From contig NZ_BMRI01000019.1 in the NCBI RefSeq assembly GCF_014648555.1, positions 37,588 to 75,664 on the forward strand: a stretch of 38,077 nucleotides of DNA, given 5' to 3'. The position numbers were made by a program, and so were the translations under genes. Below, piece by piece: positions 14,822 to 25,945 of the stretch; within the stretch, counting starts at the first letter, position 1, and each line of letters starts with the position of its first letter. The notes beneath the pieces were generated by a model that was given only the letters and a program-made list of their open reading frames with translations, was not told where the DNA came from and searched no databases. The stretch comes from Kitasatospora griseola (GTDB lineage: Bacteria; Actinomycetota; Actinomycetes; Streptomycetales; Streptomycetaceae).

Positions 14822-16015
14822 TCAGCGGTAGGCGGACTCGCCGGTGATGGCCTCGCCGAGGACCAGGGTGTGGATCTCGGAGGTGCCCTCGTAGGTGAGG
14901 ACGGACTCGAGGTTGTTGGCGTGCCGCAGGACGGGGTAGGCGGTGGTGATGCCGTTGGCGCCGAGGATGGTGCGGGCGGTGCGGGCGATCTCCAGCGCGG
15001 TGCGGACGTTGTTGAGCTTGCCGAAGGAGATGTGCGCGGGCTGGGCCCGGCCCTCGTCCTTGAGGCGGCCGATCCGGACGGCGACCAGGTAGGCCTTCTC
15101 CAGTTCCAGGGCCATGTCGACGAGCTTCTGCTGGGTGAGCTGGAAGCCGCCGAGGGGCCGGCCGAACTGTTCGCGGTCGCGGGCGTAGTCGACGGCGGCC
15201 CGGTAGCAGTCGCGGGCGGCGCCGACGGTGCCCCACAGGATGCCGTAGCGGGCCTCGCCGAGCGAGGACAGCGGGGCGCGCAGGCCGCGGGCGCCGGGCA
15301 GCATCGCGTCGGCGGGCAGCCGGACGCCGTCGAAGGCGAGTTCGCTGGTGACGGAGGCGCGCAGGGAGAGCTTGCCGGGGATGTCGCGGGCGGTGAACCC
15401 GGGGGCGCCCTGCGGGACGAGGAAGCCGCGCACGCCGTCCTCGGTGGCGGCCCAGACCACGGCGACGTCGGAGACCGAGCCGTTGGTGATCCACATCTTG
15501 GCGCCGTCGAGGATCCAGTCGGCGCCGTCGCGCCGGGCCCGGGTGCGCATCGCGGCCGGGTCGGAGCCGACCTCGGGCTCGGTCAGGGCGAAGCAGCCGA
15601 CGGCCCGTCCGGCGGCCAGCTCGGGCAGCCAGCGCAGCTTCTGCTCCTCGGAGCCGAAGGCGTGGATGGAGCGCATGGCGAGCGAGCCCTGCACCGAGAC
15701 GAAGCTGCGCAGCCCGGAGTCGGCGGCTTCCAGTTCCATGCAGGCCACGCCGTACTCGGTGGCGGTGGAGCCGGTGCAGCCGTAGCCGTCCAGGTGCATG
15801 CCGAGGACGCCGAGCTTGCCGAGTTCGGGGGCGATCTCCCGGACCGGGAAGGTGCCGTGCTCGAACCAGTCGGCGAGGTGCGGCCGGATCTGCCGGTCGG
15901 TGAAGGCGCACACCGTGTCGCGGATCAGCCGCTCGTCGTCGGTGAGCAGTTCGTCGACGCCGAGCAGGTCGAGCGGGTCGGGGCGACGGGAGGCGGATTC
16001 GGGCGTGCTGGCCAT
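14822..16015 (-). CDS. gcdH: Acyl-CoA dehydrogenase, glutaryl-CoA dehydrogenase type
   Basis: A 397-residue flavoprotein of the acyl-CoA dehydrogenase family. The N-terminal helical domain (about 30-140) is followed by the FAD-binding beta domain with CFALTEPEVGSDP and KMWITNGSVSDVAVVWA. The C-terminal four-helix domain has DREQFGRPLGGFQLTQQKL and the catalytic base Glu376 in the YEGTSEIH motif. The length, the TGS-TEYGVACMELEAADSGLRSF stretch and ILGANGITTAYPVLRH match glutaryl-CoA dehydrogenase, which converts glutaryl-CoA to crotonyl-CoA in lysine and tryptophan breakdown. ATG is preceded by GAGGAG. The upstream frame extension is not family-like. Substrate assignment is by similarity only. 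Confidence 0.88.
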   Translation of the reverse strand: MASTPESASRRPDPLDLLGVDELLTDDERLIRDTVCAFTDRQIRPHLADWFEHGTFPVREIAPELGKLGVLGMHLDGYGCTGSTATEYGVACMELEAADSGLRSFVSVQGSLAMRSIHAFGSEEQKLRWLPELAAGRAVGCFALTEPEVGSDPAAMRTRARRDGADWILDGAKMWITNGSVSDVAVVWAATEDGVRGFLVPQGAPGFTARDIPGKLSLRASVTSELAFDGVRLPADAMLPGARGLRAPLSSLGEARYGILWGTVGAARDCYRAAVDYARDREQFGRPLGGFQLTQQKLVDMALELEKAYLVAVRIGRLKDEGRAQPAHISFGKLNNVRTALEIARTARTILGANGITTAYPVLRHANNLESVLTYEGTSEIHTLVLGEAITGESAYR

Positions 16016-16121
16016 CGGGCGGGCTCCTCGGAGGGTTGCGGGGAACAGGGCTACCGAGGAGTATGCCGCCCGCCCGGCCCGGAGTCTTGACGCGGACAGA
16101 GCGAACTGATTCCCTGTCAAA

Positions 16122-16138
16122 TCAGGAAACTTTCCTAA
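16122..16138. promoter_or_regulatory. CsnR-like palindrome upstream of the second GH18 gene
   Basis: On the minus strand it reads TTAGGAAAGTTTCCTGA; the core AGGAAA-C-TTTCCT is a perfect palindrome. It differs at one base from TTAGGAAAGTTTCCTAA, the operator I recall for CsnR, the ROK-family repressor of chitosanase genes. It lies 61 bases before the GH18 start and 107 bases before the acyl-CoA dehydrogenase start. The GH18 gene is the likelier target, implying induction by chito-oligomers. Confidence 0.7.
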
Positions 16139-16199
16139 CAGTTGAGCGGCCGGGCGGCCCCTCGCCCGGCCGCGTCCGCGACTCCCGGAACGGTGACCC

Positions 16200-17195
16200 A
16201 TGGCCAAGCCCGCCCTCGCCCGCCCGCTCCTCGCCCTCGCCACCACTGCCGCCCTGGCGGCCGGCGCCCTCGCCCTGGCCCCCTCCGGCCAGGCCGCCTC
16301 ACCCGACCCGGTCGGCCTGAACGCCCCGTACGAGTACCTGGGTTGGGGCAGCCCGCAGAACCCCGTGCAGGTGATGCAGGCCACCGGCGCCACCCAGTTC
16401 ACGCTGGCCTTCATGCTCTCCGACGGCGGCTGCAACCCGAAGTGGGACGGCTCCCGCGCGCTCACCGGCGGCAGCGACCAGCGCACCATCGACGCGATCC
16501 GCGGCGCCGGCGGCGACGTGCTGGTGTCCTTCGGCGGCTGGAGCGGCAACAAGCTGGGCGAGAAGTGCAGTTCGGCCTCCGCGCTGGCCGGCGCCTATCA
16601 GAAGGTGATCGACGCCTACCGGTTGAAAGCGATCGACATCGACATCGAGAACACCGAGGTCTCCGACGCGACGGTCCGCCAGCGGGTGATCGGCGCGCTG
16701 AAGACGGTCAAGGCCAACAACCCGGGCCTGAAGGTGTACGTCACGTTCGGCACCACGCCCACCGGCCCGGACTCCACCGGCACCGACCTGATCAGGAAGG
16801 GCGCGGCTGCCGGCCTCGCGGTGGACGGCTGGACGATCATGCCGTTCGACTTCGGCAGCCACAGCGGCACCATGGGCAGCGTCTCCACCAAGGCCGCCGA
16901 CGGCCTGAAGAACGCGGTGGTGAGCGCCTACGGCTACGACTCGGCAACGGCGTACCGGCACATCGGGATCTCCTCGATGAACGGGAGGACCGACGAGTCC
17001 GACGAGACGGTCTCCACCGCCGACTTCACCACCATCCTGAACTACGCCAAGAGCCACCACCTGGCCCGCTTCACCTTCTGGGCGGTCAACCGCGACCGCC
17101 CGTGCCCGTCCGGCACCTCCGCGGGCGACACCTGCAGCGGCATCAGCCAGTCCGCGTACGCCTTCACCAATGTCGTCGCCTCGTACCACGGCTGA
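16200..17195 (+). CDS. Secreted single-domain GH18 glycosidase (chitinase-like)
   Basis: A 331-residue secreted protein. It has a Sec signal peptide ending GQA-AS near residue 31 and one GH18 barrel. The catalytic strand [10 protein letters not shown] carries Asp146, Asp148 and the acid Glu150. Other core pieces are [14 protein letters not shown] (substrate-loop strand), [12 protein letters not shown] and [13 protein letters not shown] at the end. It has no spacer or carbohydrate-binding module, in contrast with the chitinase at 10.2 kb, to which it is only distantly similar. Chitinase or chitobiosidase activity is likely; transglycosidase or chitosan-related activity is possible given the upstream CsnR-like operator. 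A ribosome site is weak, so the start is judged from the signal peptide. Confidence 0.88.
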   Translation: MAKPALARPLLALATTAALAAGALALAPSGQAASPDPVGLNAPYEYLGWGSPQNPVQVMQATGATQFTLAFMLSDGGCNPKWDGSRALTGGSDQRTIDAIRGAGGDVLVSFGGWSGNKLGEKCSSASALAGAYQKVIDAYRLKAIDIDIENTEVSDATVRQRVIGALKTVKANNPGLKVYVTFGTTPTGPDSTGTDLIRKGAAAGLAVDGWTIMPFDFGSHSGTMGSVSTKAADGLKNAVVSAYGYDSATAYRHIGISSMNGRTDESDETVSTADFTTILNYAKSHHLARFTFWAVNRDRPCPSGTSAGDTCSGISQSAYAFTNVVASYHG

Positions 17196-17199
17196 GCCC

Positions 17200-17241
17200 G
17201 TGTCGGCCCGTGCCGCCGTGGGGGGTGGCACAGGCCGACAC
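17200..17241 (+). terminator. Hairpin terminator after the second GH18 gene
   Basis: The outer stem GTGTCGGCC/GGCCGACAC (9 base pairs) continues as an inner stem with one mismatch (GTGCCGCC against GGTGGCAC) and a short loop. It begins five bases after the GH18 stop. Confidence 0.8.
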
Positions 17242-17308
17242 GCTGGTGCGGCGCGGCGGGAATGCCCGGCGGCCGTGGAAGGCTGACGGGACCAGGAGGT
17301 GTCCCACC

Positions 17309-18721
17309 ATGGACAGCAGGAACGAGCAGGGCTGGCGGATCGAGCACGACTCGATGGGCGAGGTACGGGTGCCGGCGGCCGCCAAGTGGCAGGCGCAGAC
17401 GCAGCGTGCCGTCGAGAACTTCCCGGTGTCGGGTCAGCGCCTGGAGCGCGCCCACATCGCGGCGCTGGCCCGGATCAAGGCAGCGGCGGCCGTCGTGAAC
17501 GCGCGCCTCGGGGTGCTGGAGGAGCCGGTCGCGGAGGCGATCCGGTCCGCGGCCGAGGAGGTCGCGGCGGGCGGCTGGGACGCCGAGTTCCCGGTGGACG
17601 TGTTCCAGACCGGCTCCGGCACCTCGTCGAACATGAACGCCAACGAGGTGATCGCCACCCTGGCGGGCGAGCGCCTGGGCCGCCCCGTGCACCCGAACGA
17701 CCAGGTCAACGCCTCGCAGTCGTCGAACGACGTGTTCCCGTCCTCGATCCACATCGCGGCCACCGGCGCCGTGGTGCACGAGCTGATCCCGGCGCTGGAG
17801 CACCTGGCGGGGGCGCTGGAGGCGAAGGCCGGGGAGTTCGCCGAGGTGGTGAAGTCCGGCCGCACCCACCTGATGGACGCCACGCCCGTCACGCTCGGCC
17901 AGGAGTTCGGCGGCTACGCGGCACAGGTCCGCTACGGCGTGGAGCGGCTGACGGCCGCGCTGCCCCGGGTCGCCGAACTGCCGCTCGGCGGAACGGCGGT
18001 GGGCACCGGCATCAACACCCCGGCCGGGTTCTCCGCCGCGGTGATCGCCGAGGTCGCCCGGGCCACCGGGCTGCCGCTGACCGAGGCCCGCAACCACTTC
18101 GAGGCGCAAGGCGCGCGCGACGGCCTGGTCGAGCTGAGCGGCCAGCTGCGGACGATCGCCACCGGCTTCACCAAGATCGCCAACGATCTGCGCTGGATGG
18201 GCTCCGGCCCGCGCACCGGCCTGGCCGAGATCAACCTGCCGGACCTACAGCCGGGTTCCTCGATCATGCCGGGCAAGGTCAACCCGGTGCTGCCGGAGGT
18301 GGTCCTGATGGTCGCCGCGCAGGTGATCGGCAACGACACCACCGTCACGGTGGCCGGCGCGAGCGGCAACTTCGAGCTGAACGTGATGCTCCCGGTGATC
18401 GCCCGCAACGTGCTGGAGTCGGTCCGCCTGCTGGCCAACGCGGCCCGCCTGCTGGCCGACCGCACCGTCACCGGCATCACCGCGAACACCGAGCGCACCC
18501 GCGAGTACGCCGAGTCCTCGCCGTCCGTGGTGACGCCGCTCAACCGGTACATCGGCTACGAGGAGGCCGCGAAGGTCGCCAAGCAGTCCCTGGCCGAGCG
18601 CAAGACCATCCGCCAGGTCGTCGTCGAACGCGGCTACCTGGATCGCGGACTGCTCACCGAGGCCCAGCTCGACGAGGCCCTCGACGTCCTGCGGATGACC
18701 CGCCCGGCCGGGCAGGGCTGA
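17309..18721 (+). CDS. fumC: Class II fumarate hydratase
   Basis: A 470-residue enzyme that interconverts fumarate and malate in the citric acid cycle; class II is the iron-free, homotetrameric type. The fumarase/aspartase signature [10 protein letters not shown] (316-325) is intact, as are [54 protein letters not shown] and [17 protein letters not shown] follows AGGAGG at nine bases. It is convergent with the TPR gene and separated from it by only two bases, leaving no room for a terminator. It is a monocistronic housekeeping gene. Confidence 0.95.
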   Translation: MDSRNEQGWRIEHDSMGEVRVPAAAKWQAQTQRAVENFPVSGQRLERAHIAALARIKAAAAVVNARLGVLEEPVAEAIRSAAEEVAAGGWDAEFPVDVFQTGSGTSSNMNANEVIATLAGERLGRPVHPNDQVNASQSSNDVFPSSIHIAATGAVVHELIPALEHLAGALEAKAGEFAEVVKSGRTHLMDATPVTLGQEFGGYAAQVRYGVERLTAALPRVAELPLGGTAVGTGINTPAGFSAAVIAEVARATGLPLTEARNHFEAQGARDGLVELSGQLRTIATGFTKIANDLRWMGSGPRTGLAEINLPDLQPGSSIMPGKVNPVLPEVVLMVAAQVIGNDTTVTVAGASGNFELNVMLPVIARNVLESVRLLANAARLLADRTVTGITANTERTREYAESSPSVVTPLNRYIGYEEAAKVAKQSLAERKTIRQVVVERGYLDRGLLTEAQLDEALDVLRMTRPAGQG

Positions 18722-18723
18722 CC

Positions 18724-20463
18724 TCAGCGCCGCAGCCCGGCCTCCGCGGCGGCCGCGACGTCGGCCGTCGCCGGGTCGCCGTGGCGGCGCAGGTACCAGG
18801 CCAACCAGTGCAGGGAGTCGGCGAGTTGGGCGCGTTGGTGGCCCCGGGGCAGGTGGCTCAGCTTGACCGCTTCGCGGATCAGGGGTGCGACGGGCTCGGT
18901 GTTGCGCAGCCGGGCCTCGCGGAGGGCGAGGTTGGTGAGCGCGTGCACCAGGCCGGTCAGGTGCTCGGGGCCGGCGAAGGGCAGCGAGCGGTAGCGGGCG
19001 ACGGAGCGGCGGGAGGCGTCCCGGGCCGCGCGGTGCCGCCTGCGGTCCGCGTACCGGATGCTCAAGTTGTTGAGCATCCGGGCGAGTTCGCGGTTCTCGC
19101 GCTCCCCGCCGGTCCGGTCCGCGACCGGTTCCTGGAGCTGCACCGCCTCCCGGGTGGCGGCCAGCGCCGCCCGGTGGCGGCCGAGCGCGGCGAGCCTGCT
19201 CCCGAGCGTGTCGAGGCTCTCGGCGAGCAGCGGCGCCACCGGCGCGCCGCGCTCGGCGAGTTCGGCCCGGTGCAGCCGGACGGACTCCTCCAGGACGCCG
19301 ATCGCCTCCGCCGGGCGGCCGTCCTGGCCGAGCGCCAGGCCGAGGTCGTGCAGGACGGCGGCCAGCGTCGGCCGCGTCCGGGCGTCGGCGGCCGGCAGCT
19401 GCCGGGCGAGCGCCAGCGCCTGCCGGAATGCCGTCACCGCGCCCGCCGGGTCGCCGTGCTCCGCCCGGGCGTGCCCGTGCCGGGCCAACTCGGCGATTCT
19501 CAGCGGCTTTTCGCGTGCGGCGTCGGGCGCTGCCCGGTGCTGCTGCTCCTGGGCCGCTCCGGGTTGCGGCACGTCCGACCCGCCGTGCGCTGCTCCGGGT
19601 TGCGACCGGTCCGACCCGTCGCGCGCCTCCCGTCGCGGTCGTCCGTCGGGGCCGATGCGGTAGCCCCGGGCGCGCAGGGCGGCGTCCAGGTGGGCGATCA
19701 GTTCGGGGGTCTGTCGGGCGGCCTGGCGGCGGGTGTCGGCGAGTTCCGCCAGGATCCGGTCCTGTTCGTGGTGGCGGCCGGTGTGCTCCAGTTCCTCGAC
19801 CAGGCTGAGCAGCGCCGCCCAGTACGCGACCCGGTCGGGGCCGCGTCCGCCGCCCGCTGCCCGGTATCCCGCGACGGCCTCGTGGGCGACGTCCACGGCT
19901 TCCCGGTGGCGGCCGGCCTCGCCGAGGGCGATGCCCAGGTCGGCGAGGGCGGAGGCGAGTTCGAGGTCCCGCTCCGGGCCGGGGTGGCGGGCGGCGAGCC
20001 GGCGGCGCAGCGCGACGGCCTCGCGGGCGACCTCGACGGCCTCGGTGCGGGCGCCGGTCCCGGCCAGCTGGTTGGCCAGGTTCTCCAGTGCGGCGGCCGT
20101 CGGCGGCCCGAACGTCCGGAGGTCGTCGTCGGCCAACTCGCGGTAGTGGACGAGTGCTTCGCGGGCGGGGGGCAGGGCGCGGGCGCGTTCGCCGCGGTGG
20201 CCGAGGGTCAGTGACTGCCGGTACAGCGCGGCGGCCAGCGCGGGCAGGTACTCCGGGCGGTCGCGCACCAACTGCCGTGCGGCGGACACGCATTCGGCCA
20301 GTGCGGCGTCCAGTTCGGCGGCCCGTGCCGGGTCGCCGAGCAGCGGGGCGCACCACCGGTGCAGCGCCTCCACCAGGGCGGGCAGCGCCGCGTCCCCGTC
20401 CCGCCGGACCTGGTGCCGGGCCGTCTCGACGGCCGCCCGCAGCCGCTGTTCCCGTTCGGTCAT
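18724..20463 (-). CDS. Tetratricopeptide-repeat protein
   Basis: A 579-residue all-helical protein made largely of tetratricopeptide repeats. Repeated A-helix/B-helix units show the usual small residues, for example LASALADLGIALGEAGRHREAVDVAHEAVA and TLAAVLHDLGLALGQDGRPAEAIGVLEESV. The repeats fall in two blocks, separated near residues 305-345 by a charged, low-complexity segment with two PQPGAA-type copies. No other domain, signal peptide or membrane segment was found, so it should be a cytosolic scaffold for protein-protein contacts. The start is ATG behind GGGGGAGGA. Function is unassigned; such proteins often work with regulatory or NB-ARC systems, but none is adjacent. Confidence 0.85.
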   Translation of the reverse strand: MTEREQRLRAAVETARHQVRRDGDAALPALVEALHRWCAPLLGDPARAAELDAALAECVSAARQLVRDRPEYLPALAAALYRQSLTLGHRGERARALPPAREALVHYRELADDDLRTFGPPTAAALENLANQLAGTGARTEAVEVAREAVALRRRLAARHPGPERDLELASALADLGIALGEAGRHREAVDVAHEAVAGYRAAGGGRGPDRVAYWAALLSLVEELEHTGRHHEQDRILAELADTRRQAARQTPELIAHLDAALRARGYRIGPDGRPRREARDGSDRSQPGAAHGGSDVPQPGAAQEQQHRAAPDAAREKPLRIAELARHGHARAEHGDPAGAVTAFRQALALARQLPAADARTRPTLAAVLHDLGLALGQDGRPAEAIGVLEESVRLHRAELAERGAPVAPLLAESLDTLGSRLAALGRHRAALAATREAVQLQEPVADRTGGERENRELARMLNNLSIRYADRRRHRAARDASRRSVARYRSLPFAGPEHLTGLVHALTNLALREARLRNTEPVAPLIREAVKLSHLPRGHQRAQLADSLHWLAWYLRRHGDPATADVAAAAEAGLRR

Positions 20464-20587
20464 CCGGTCCTCCCCCGTGGCTCCACAGCGTGGCTGCCCG
20501 CCCGGCGCCCGCGCCATGCCACCCTGCCCCGGGCTGTGACCGTTCCCCTACTCGCCGTTCACTTTCCGTCCACTGCGCCGGACACGG

Positions 20588-20617
20588 GTCCGCCCCGGCG
20601 GTCGGGCCGGGGCGGAC
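20588..20617 (-). terminator. Terminator after the SPW protein gene
   Basis: A perfect 12-base-pair stem, GTCCGCCCCGGC with its complement and a six-base loop, lies 19 bases downstream of the SPW gene's stop on the minus strand and upstream of the TPR gene. Confidence 0.8.
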
Positions 20618-20635
20618 GGGGAGGTCGCGCGACGA

Positions 20636-21085
20636 TCAGTGGCGTCGTCGCGCCGCGCCGGAGGCTCCGGCGAACACCATGCCGACCGCGGCCAGCGCCA
20701 GCAGCGTCATGACGCCGCCGGTGATCGCGTTGGTCAGGATGGTCCGACGGATGTGCGCTCCGCCGTTGACGGCCCAGGGCGCGATGATCGTCCACACGCC
20801 GATGGCCGCGCAGGCCCAGGCGCGTGCGTGCGTGCGGCCCCATGCCGGGCCGTAGCCCGCCATCAGGACGGTGTAGGCGATACCGAGCACCAGGTTGCTG
20901 ATGGCCAGGCCTGTGAAGCCGCTGAAGCCGACCACCCACGGCGAGATGGCGAGGAACAGGCCGGCGCAGATCGCCAGCGCTTCCGTCCCCTGCCCTGCGG
21001 TCGTGGATGTCGCCCGTTCGGCGTGTTCACGCATCTCCAGGATGTCCGGGTGATGCTCCATGCCCGACGGCAGCTGGGTAGACAC
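20636..21085 (-). CDS. SPW-repeat membrane protein
   Basis: A 149-residue membrane protein with four hydrophobic helices and two copies of the short SPW motif. The first is AISPWVVGFSG; the second is the related IIAPWAVNGG. The N-terminal 40 residues are polar and Glu/His-rich (EHHPDILEMREHAER). GTG is chosen as the start because it is placed after AGGAGGTGATC, a near-perfect anti-16S match; an ATG 39 bases further upstream would put that site inside the gene. SPW proteins are common in actinomycetes and rhizobia and have no firm function. It is divergent from the phosphoribosyltransferase fusion, so the two may share control. Confidence 0.85.
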   Translation of the reverse strand: MSTQLPSGMEHHPDILEMREHAERATSTTAGQGTEALAICAGLFLAISPWVVGFSGFTGLAISNLVLGIAYTVLMAGYGPAWGRTHARAWACAAIGVWTIIAPWAVNGGAHIRRTILTNAITGGVMTLLALAAVGMVFAGASGAARRRH

Positions 21086-21267
21086 CTGGATCACCTCCTC
21101 GTTGTCAGGCCAATGCGAAACCACTTGGTCGCTACCCGGTCTGCGATGAAACTAACGCTATCCGCCGGTTAATCCTTATTTTTTACTTATCACCCGATTT
21201 GCGGTACTTCTGCCCGCCTCTCCACCGCCTCCGGGCGCGCGTACGGTGGAGAACGGAGAGGTTCCCC
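21086..21267. promoter_or_regulatory. Divergent promoter region with an AT-rich island
   Basis: Between the SPW gene and the fusion gene lies a stretch (about 21160-21192, containing TTAATCCTTATTTTTTACTT) far richer in A and T than anything else nearby. Possible -10 elements such as TTAATC/TAAGGA occur in it, but no clear -35/-10 pair or dormancy-type (DosR/OsdR) palindrome was found. It probably drives both genes. Confidence 0.4.
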
Positions 21268-23929
<2,662 letters not shown>

Positions 23930-23969
23930 CGGGCGGCAGGAACCAGGGCGACGAGGGAGAAGCGGGACG

Positions 23970-25157
23970 ATGGCGTACTACCGGCAGCTGGGCTCGGTGC
24001 CGCCCAAGCGGCACACCCAGCACCGCACCCCCGAGGGGGGCCTCTACTACGAGGAGTTGATGGGCGAGGAGGGGTTCTTCTCGGACTCCTCGCTGCTGTA
24101 CCACCGGCACATCCCGTCGGCGGTGACGGCCGCCTCGGTGTGGGAGCTGCCGGACCAGTCCACCACCGCCAACCTCCCGCTGCTCCCCCGTCACCTGAAG
24201 CTGCACGAGCTGTTCCCCGGCCAGGAGTGGAAGTCGGCGGACGTCGTCGGCGGCCGCCGGCTGGTGCTCGGCAACGCGGACGTGCGGATCTCCTACGTCG
24301 CGGCCGGCGCGCCCAGCGAGCTGTACCGCAACGGGCTGGGCGACGAGTGCGTGTACGTGGAGTCGGGCGCCGCCGTGCTGGAGACGGTCTTCGGCTCCCT
24401 GACGGTCGGCCGGGGCGACTACGTGATCATCCCCCGAGCCACCACGCACCGCTGGGTGCCGACCGGCGACGAGCCGCTGCGCGCCTACTGCATCGAGGCG
24501 AACAGCCACATCACCCCGGCCCGCCGCTACCTCTCCAAGTACGGGCAGCTGCTGGAGCACGCCCCGTACTGCGAGCGCGACCTGCGCGGCCCCGAGGGCC
24601 CGCTGCTGGTCGAGGGCGGCGAGGTGGACGTGCTGGTCAAGCACCGCGGCCCGGGCGGCGTGGTCGGCACCCGCTACACCGTGCCGAACCACCCGTTCGA
24701 CGTGGTGGGCTGGGACGGCTGCCTGTACCCGTACGCCTTCAACATCGCGGACTTCGAACCGATCACCGGCCGGGTGCACCAGCCGCCGCCGGCCCACCAG
24801 GTGTTCGAGGGCAACAACTTCGTGATCTGCAACTTCGTGCCGCGCAAGGTGGACTACCACCCGCTGTCGATCCCCGTCCCGTACTACCACGCGAACGTGG
24901 ACAGCGACGAGGTGATGTTCTACTGCGGCGGCAACTACGAGGCCCGCAAGGGCTCCGGCATCGGACAGGGGTCGATCTCGCTGCACCCCGGCGGCCACAC
25001 CCACGGCCCGCAGCCGGGCGCGTACGAGCGCTCGATCGGCGTGGAGTTCTTCGACGAGCTGGCGGTCATGGTGGACACCTTCCGCCCGCTGGAGCTCGGC
25101 GAGGCCGCCACCGCCAGCGAGGACCCGAACTACGCATGGACCTGGGCGAAGCGATGA
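23970..25157 (+). CDS. hmgA: Homogentisate 1,2-dioxygenase
   Basis: A 395-residue ring-cleavage enzyme (homogentisate to maleylacetoacetate). The N-terminal cupin-like domain has YYRQLGSVPPKRHTQHR, typical of the bacterial form, and the C-terminal domain carries the Fe-site strands PVPYYHANVDSDEVMFYCGG and LHPGGHTHGPQPGAYE. ATG lies after a weak GAGGGAG. Its stop overlaps the next gene as ATGA. The homologues in Pseudomonas and humans are longer; this shorter form is normal in actinomycetes. Together with HPPD and fumarylacetoacetase it defines the homogentisate pathway. Confidence 0.93.
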   Translation: MAYYRQLGSVPPKRHTQHRTPEGGLYYEELMGEEGFFSDSSLLYHRHIPSAVTAASVWELPDQSTTANLPLLPRHLKLHELFPGQEWKSADVVGGRRLVLGNADVRISYVAAGAPSELYRNGLGDECVYVESGAAVLETVFGSLTVGRGDYVIIPRATTHRWVPTGDEPLRAYCIEANSHITPARRYLSKYGQLLEHAPYCERDLRGPEGPLLVEGGEVDVLVKHRGPGGVVGTRYTVPNHPFDVVGWDGCLYPYAFNIADFEPITGRVHQPPPAHQVFEGNNFVICNFVPRKVDYHPLSIPVPYYHANVDSDEVMFYCGGNYEARKGSGIGQGSISLHPGGHTHGPQPGAYERSIGVEFFDELAVMVDTFRPLELGEAATASEDPNYAWTWAKR

Positions 25158-25945
25158 ACGTACCCGAGCTGTACCGGGGGCTGTTCGACGACGCGGCGGT
25201 CTTCCCGCCCGGCGACCTGCCGCTGGCCGAGGCCGTCCCCGCGCACCTGGCGCACCGCGCCGCACCGTACGCGGCGGCGGTCGGCCCGCTGCTCGCGCCG
25301 GTCGACAAGCTGGCCGAACTCTCTCTGCTGGCACCGGAGTTCCCGATCGTGGTGACGGTGCCGACCGGCCGGCTGGCGGACGCCCTGAAGGCTGCGGCCA
25401 GGCTGCCGCTGGCGGGCGTCGAGTACGTGGCCGGCGAGGACGTCCGGGCGGCGGTGGCGGAGCTGGACGCGCTGCTGCCGGACGGCGTCGACGCGGCCGT
25501 CGAGGTGCCCCGCGCGGCCTCGCCGGACGCCCTCGACGCCCTGGCCGGCACCCGCTACCGCGCCAAGTACCGCACCGGCGGCCTGAGTTTCGCGGCGTTC
25601 CCGAGCGTCGCCGAGCTCGCCGGGTTCCAGGTGGCCTGCGCCGAGCGCGAGCTGCCGTACAAGTGCACGGCGGGCCTGCACAACGCCGTCCGGCACACCG
25701 ACCTGGGCACCGGCTACGAGCACCACGGCTTCCTCAACGTGCTGCTGGCCGCCGGCAGTTCGGACCGGGAGCAGGCCACCGAGCTGCTCGCCGAACGCGA
25801 CGGGGCCCGGCTGGCGACGGCCGTGCAGTCGCTGACGGAACACCAGATCGCGCGGATCCGTTCCGCGTTCACCGCCTTCGGCACCTGTAGCATCGCCGAG
25901 CCGTTGGAAGACCTCGCCCGACTCGGCCTCCTGGAGAACTCGTGA
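25154..25945 (+). CDS. Unidentified protein inside the homogentisate operon
   Basis: A 263-residue cytosolic protein that overlaps both neighbours (ATGA before it, GTGA after it) and must be co-expressed with the tyrosine enzymes. The start NVPELYRGLFDDAAVFPPGD is followed by alternating beta/alpha stretches of about 25-30 residues, which look like a TIM-barrel-type fold. Two lysines stand at strand ends: Lys138 in RAKYRTGGL and Lys170 in YKCTAGLHNAVRH, with a further conserved-looking EHHGFLN. I do not recognise it with certainty. Because maleylacetoacetate isomerase is missing from the operon, it could supply that step or act on a side product, but this is speculative. Confidence 0.7.
   Translation: MNVPELYRGLFDDAAVFPPGDLPLAEAVPAHLAHRAAPYAAAVGPLLAPVDKLAELSLLAPEFPIVVTVPTGRLADALKAAARLPLAGVEYVAGEDVRAAVAELDALLPDGVDAAVEVPRAASPDALDALAGTRYRAKYRTGGLSFAAFPSVAELAGFQVACAERELPYKCTAGLHNAVRHTDLGTGYEHHGFLNVLLAAGSSDREQATELLAERDGARLATAVQSLTEHQIARIRSAFTAFGTCSIAEPLEDLARLGLLENS

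Noticed and set aside
21086..21267. DosR/OsdR-type dormancy box
   Set aside because: No sequence close to the GGGAC-N-GTCCC palindrome is present in the intergenic region, so the dormancy link rests on gene family only.
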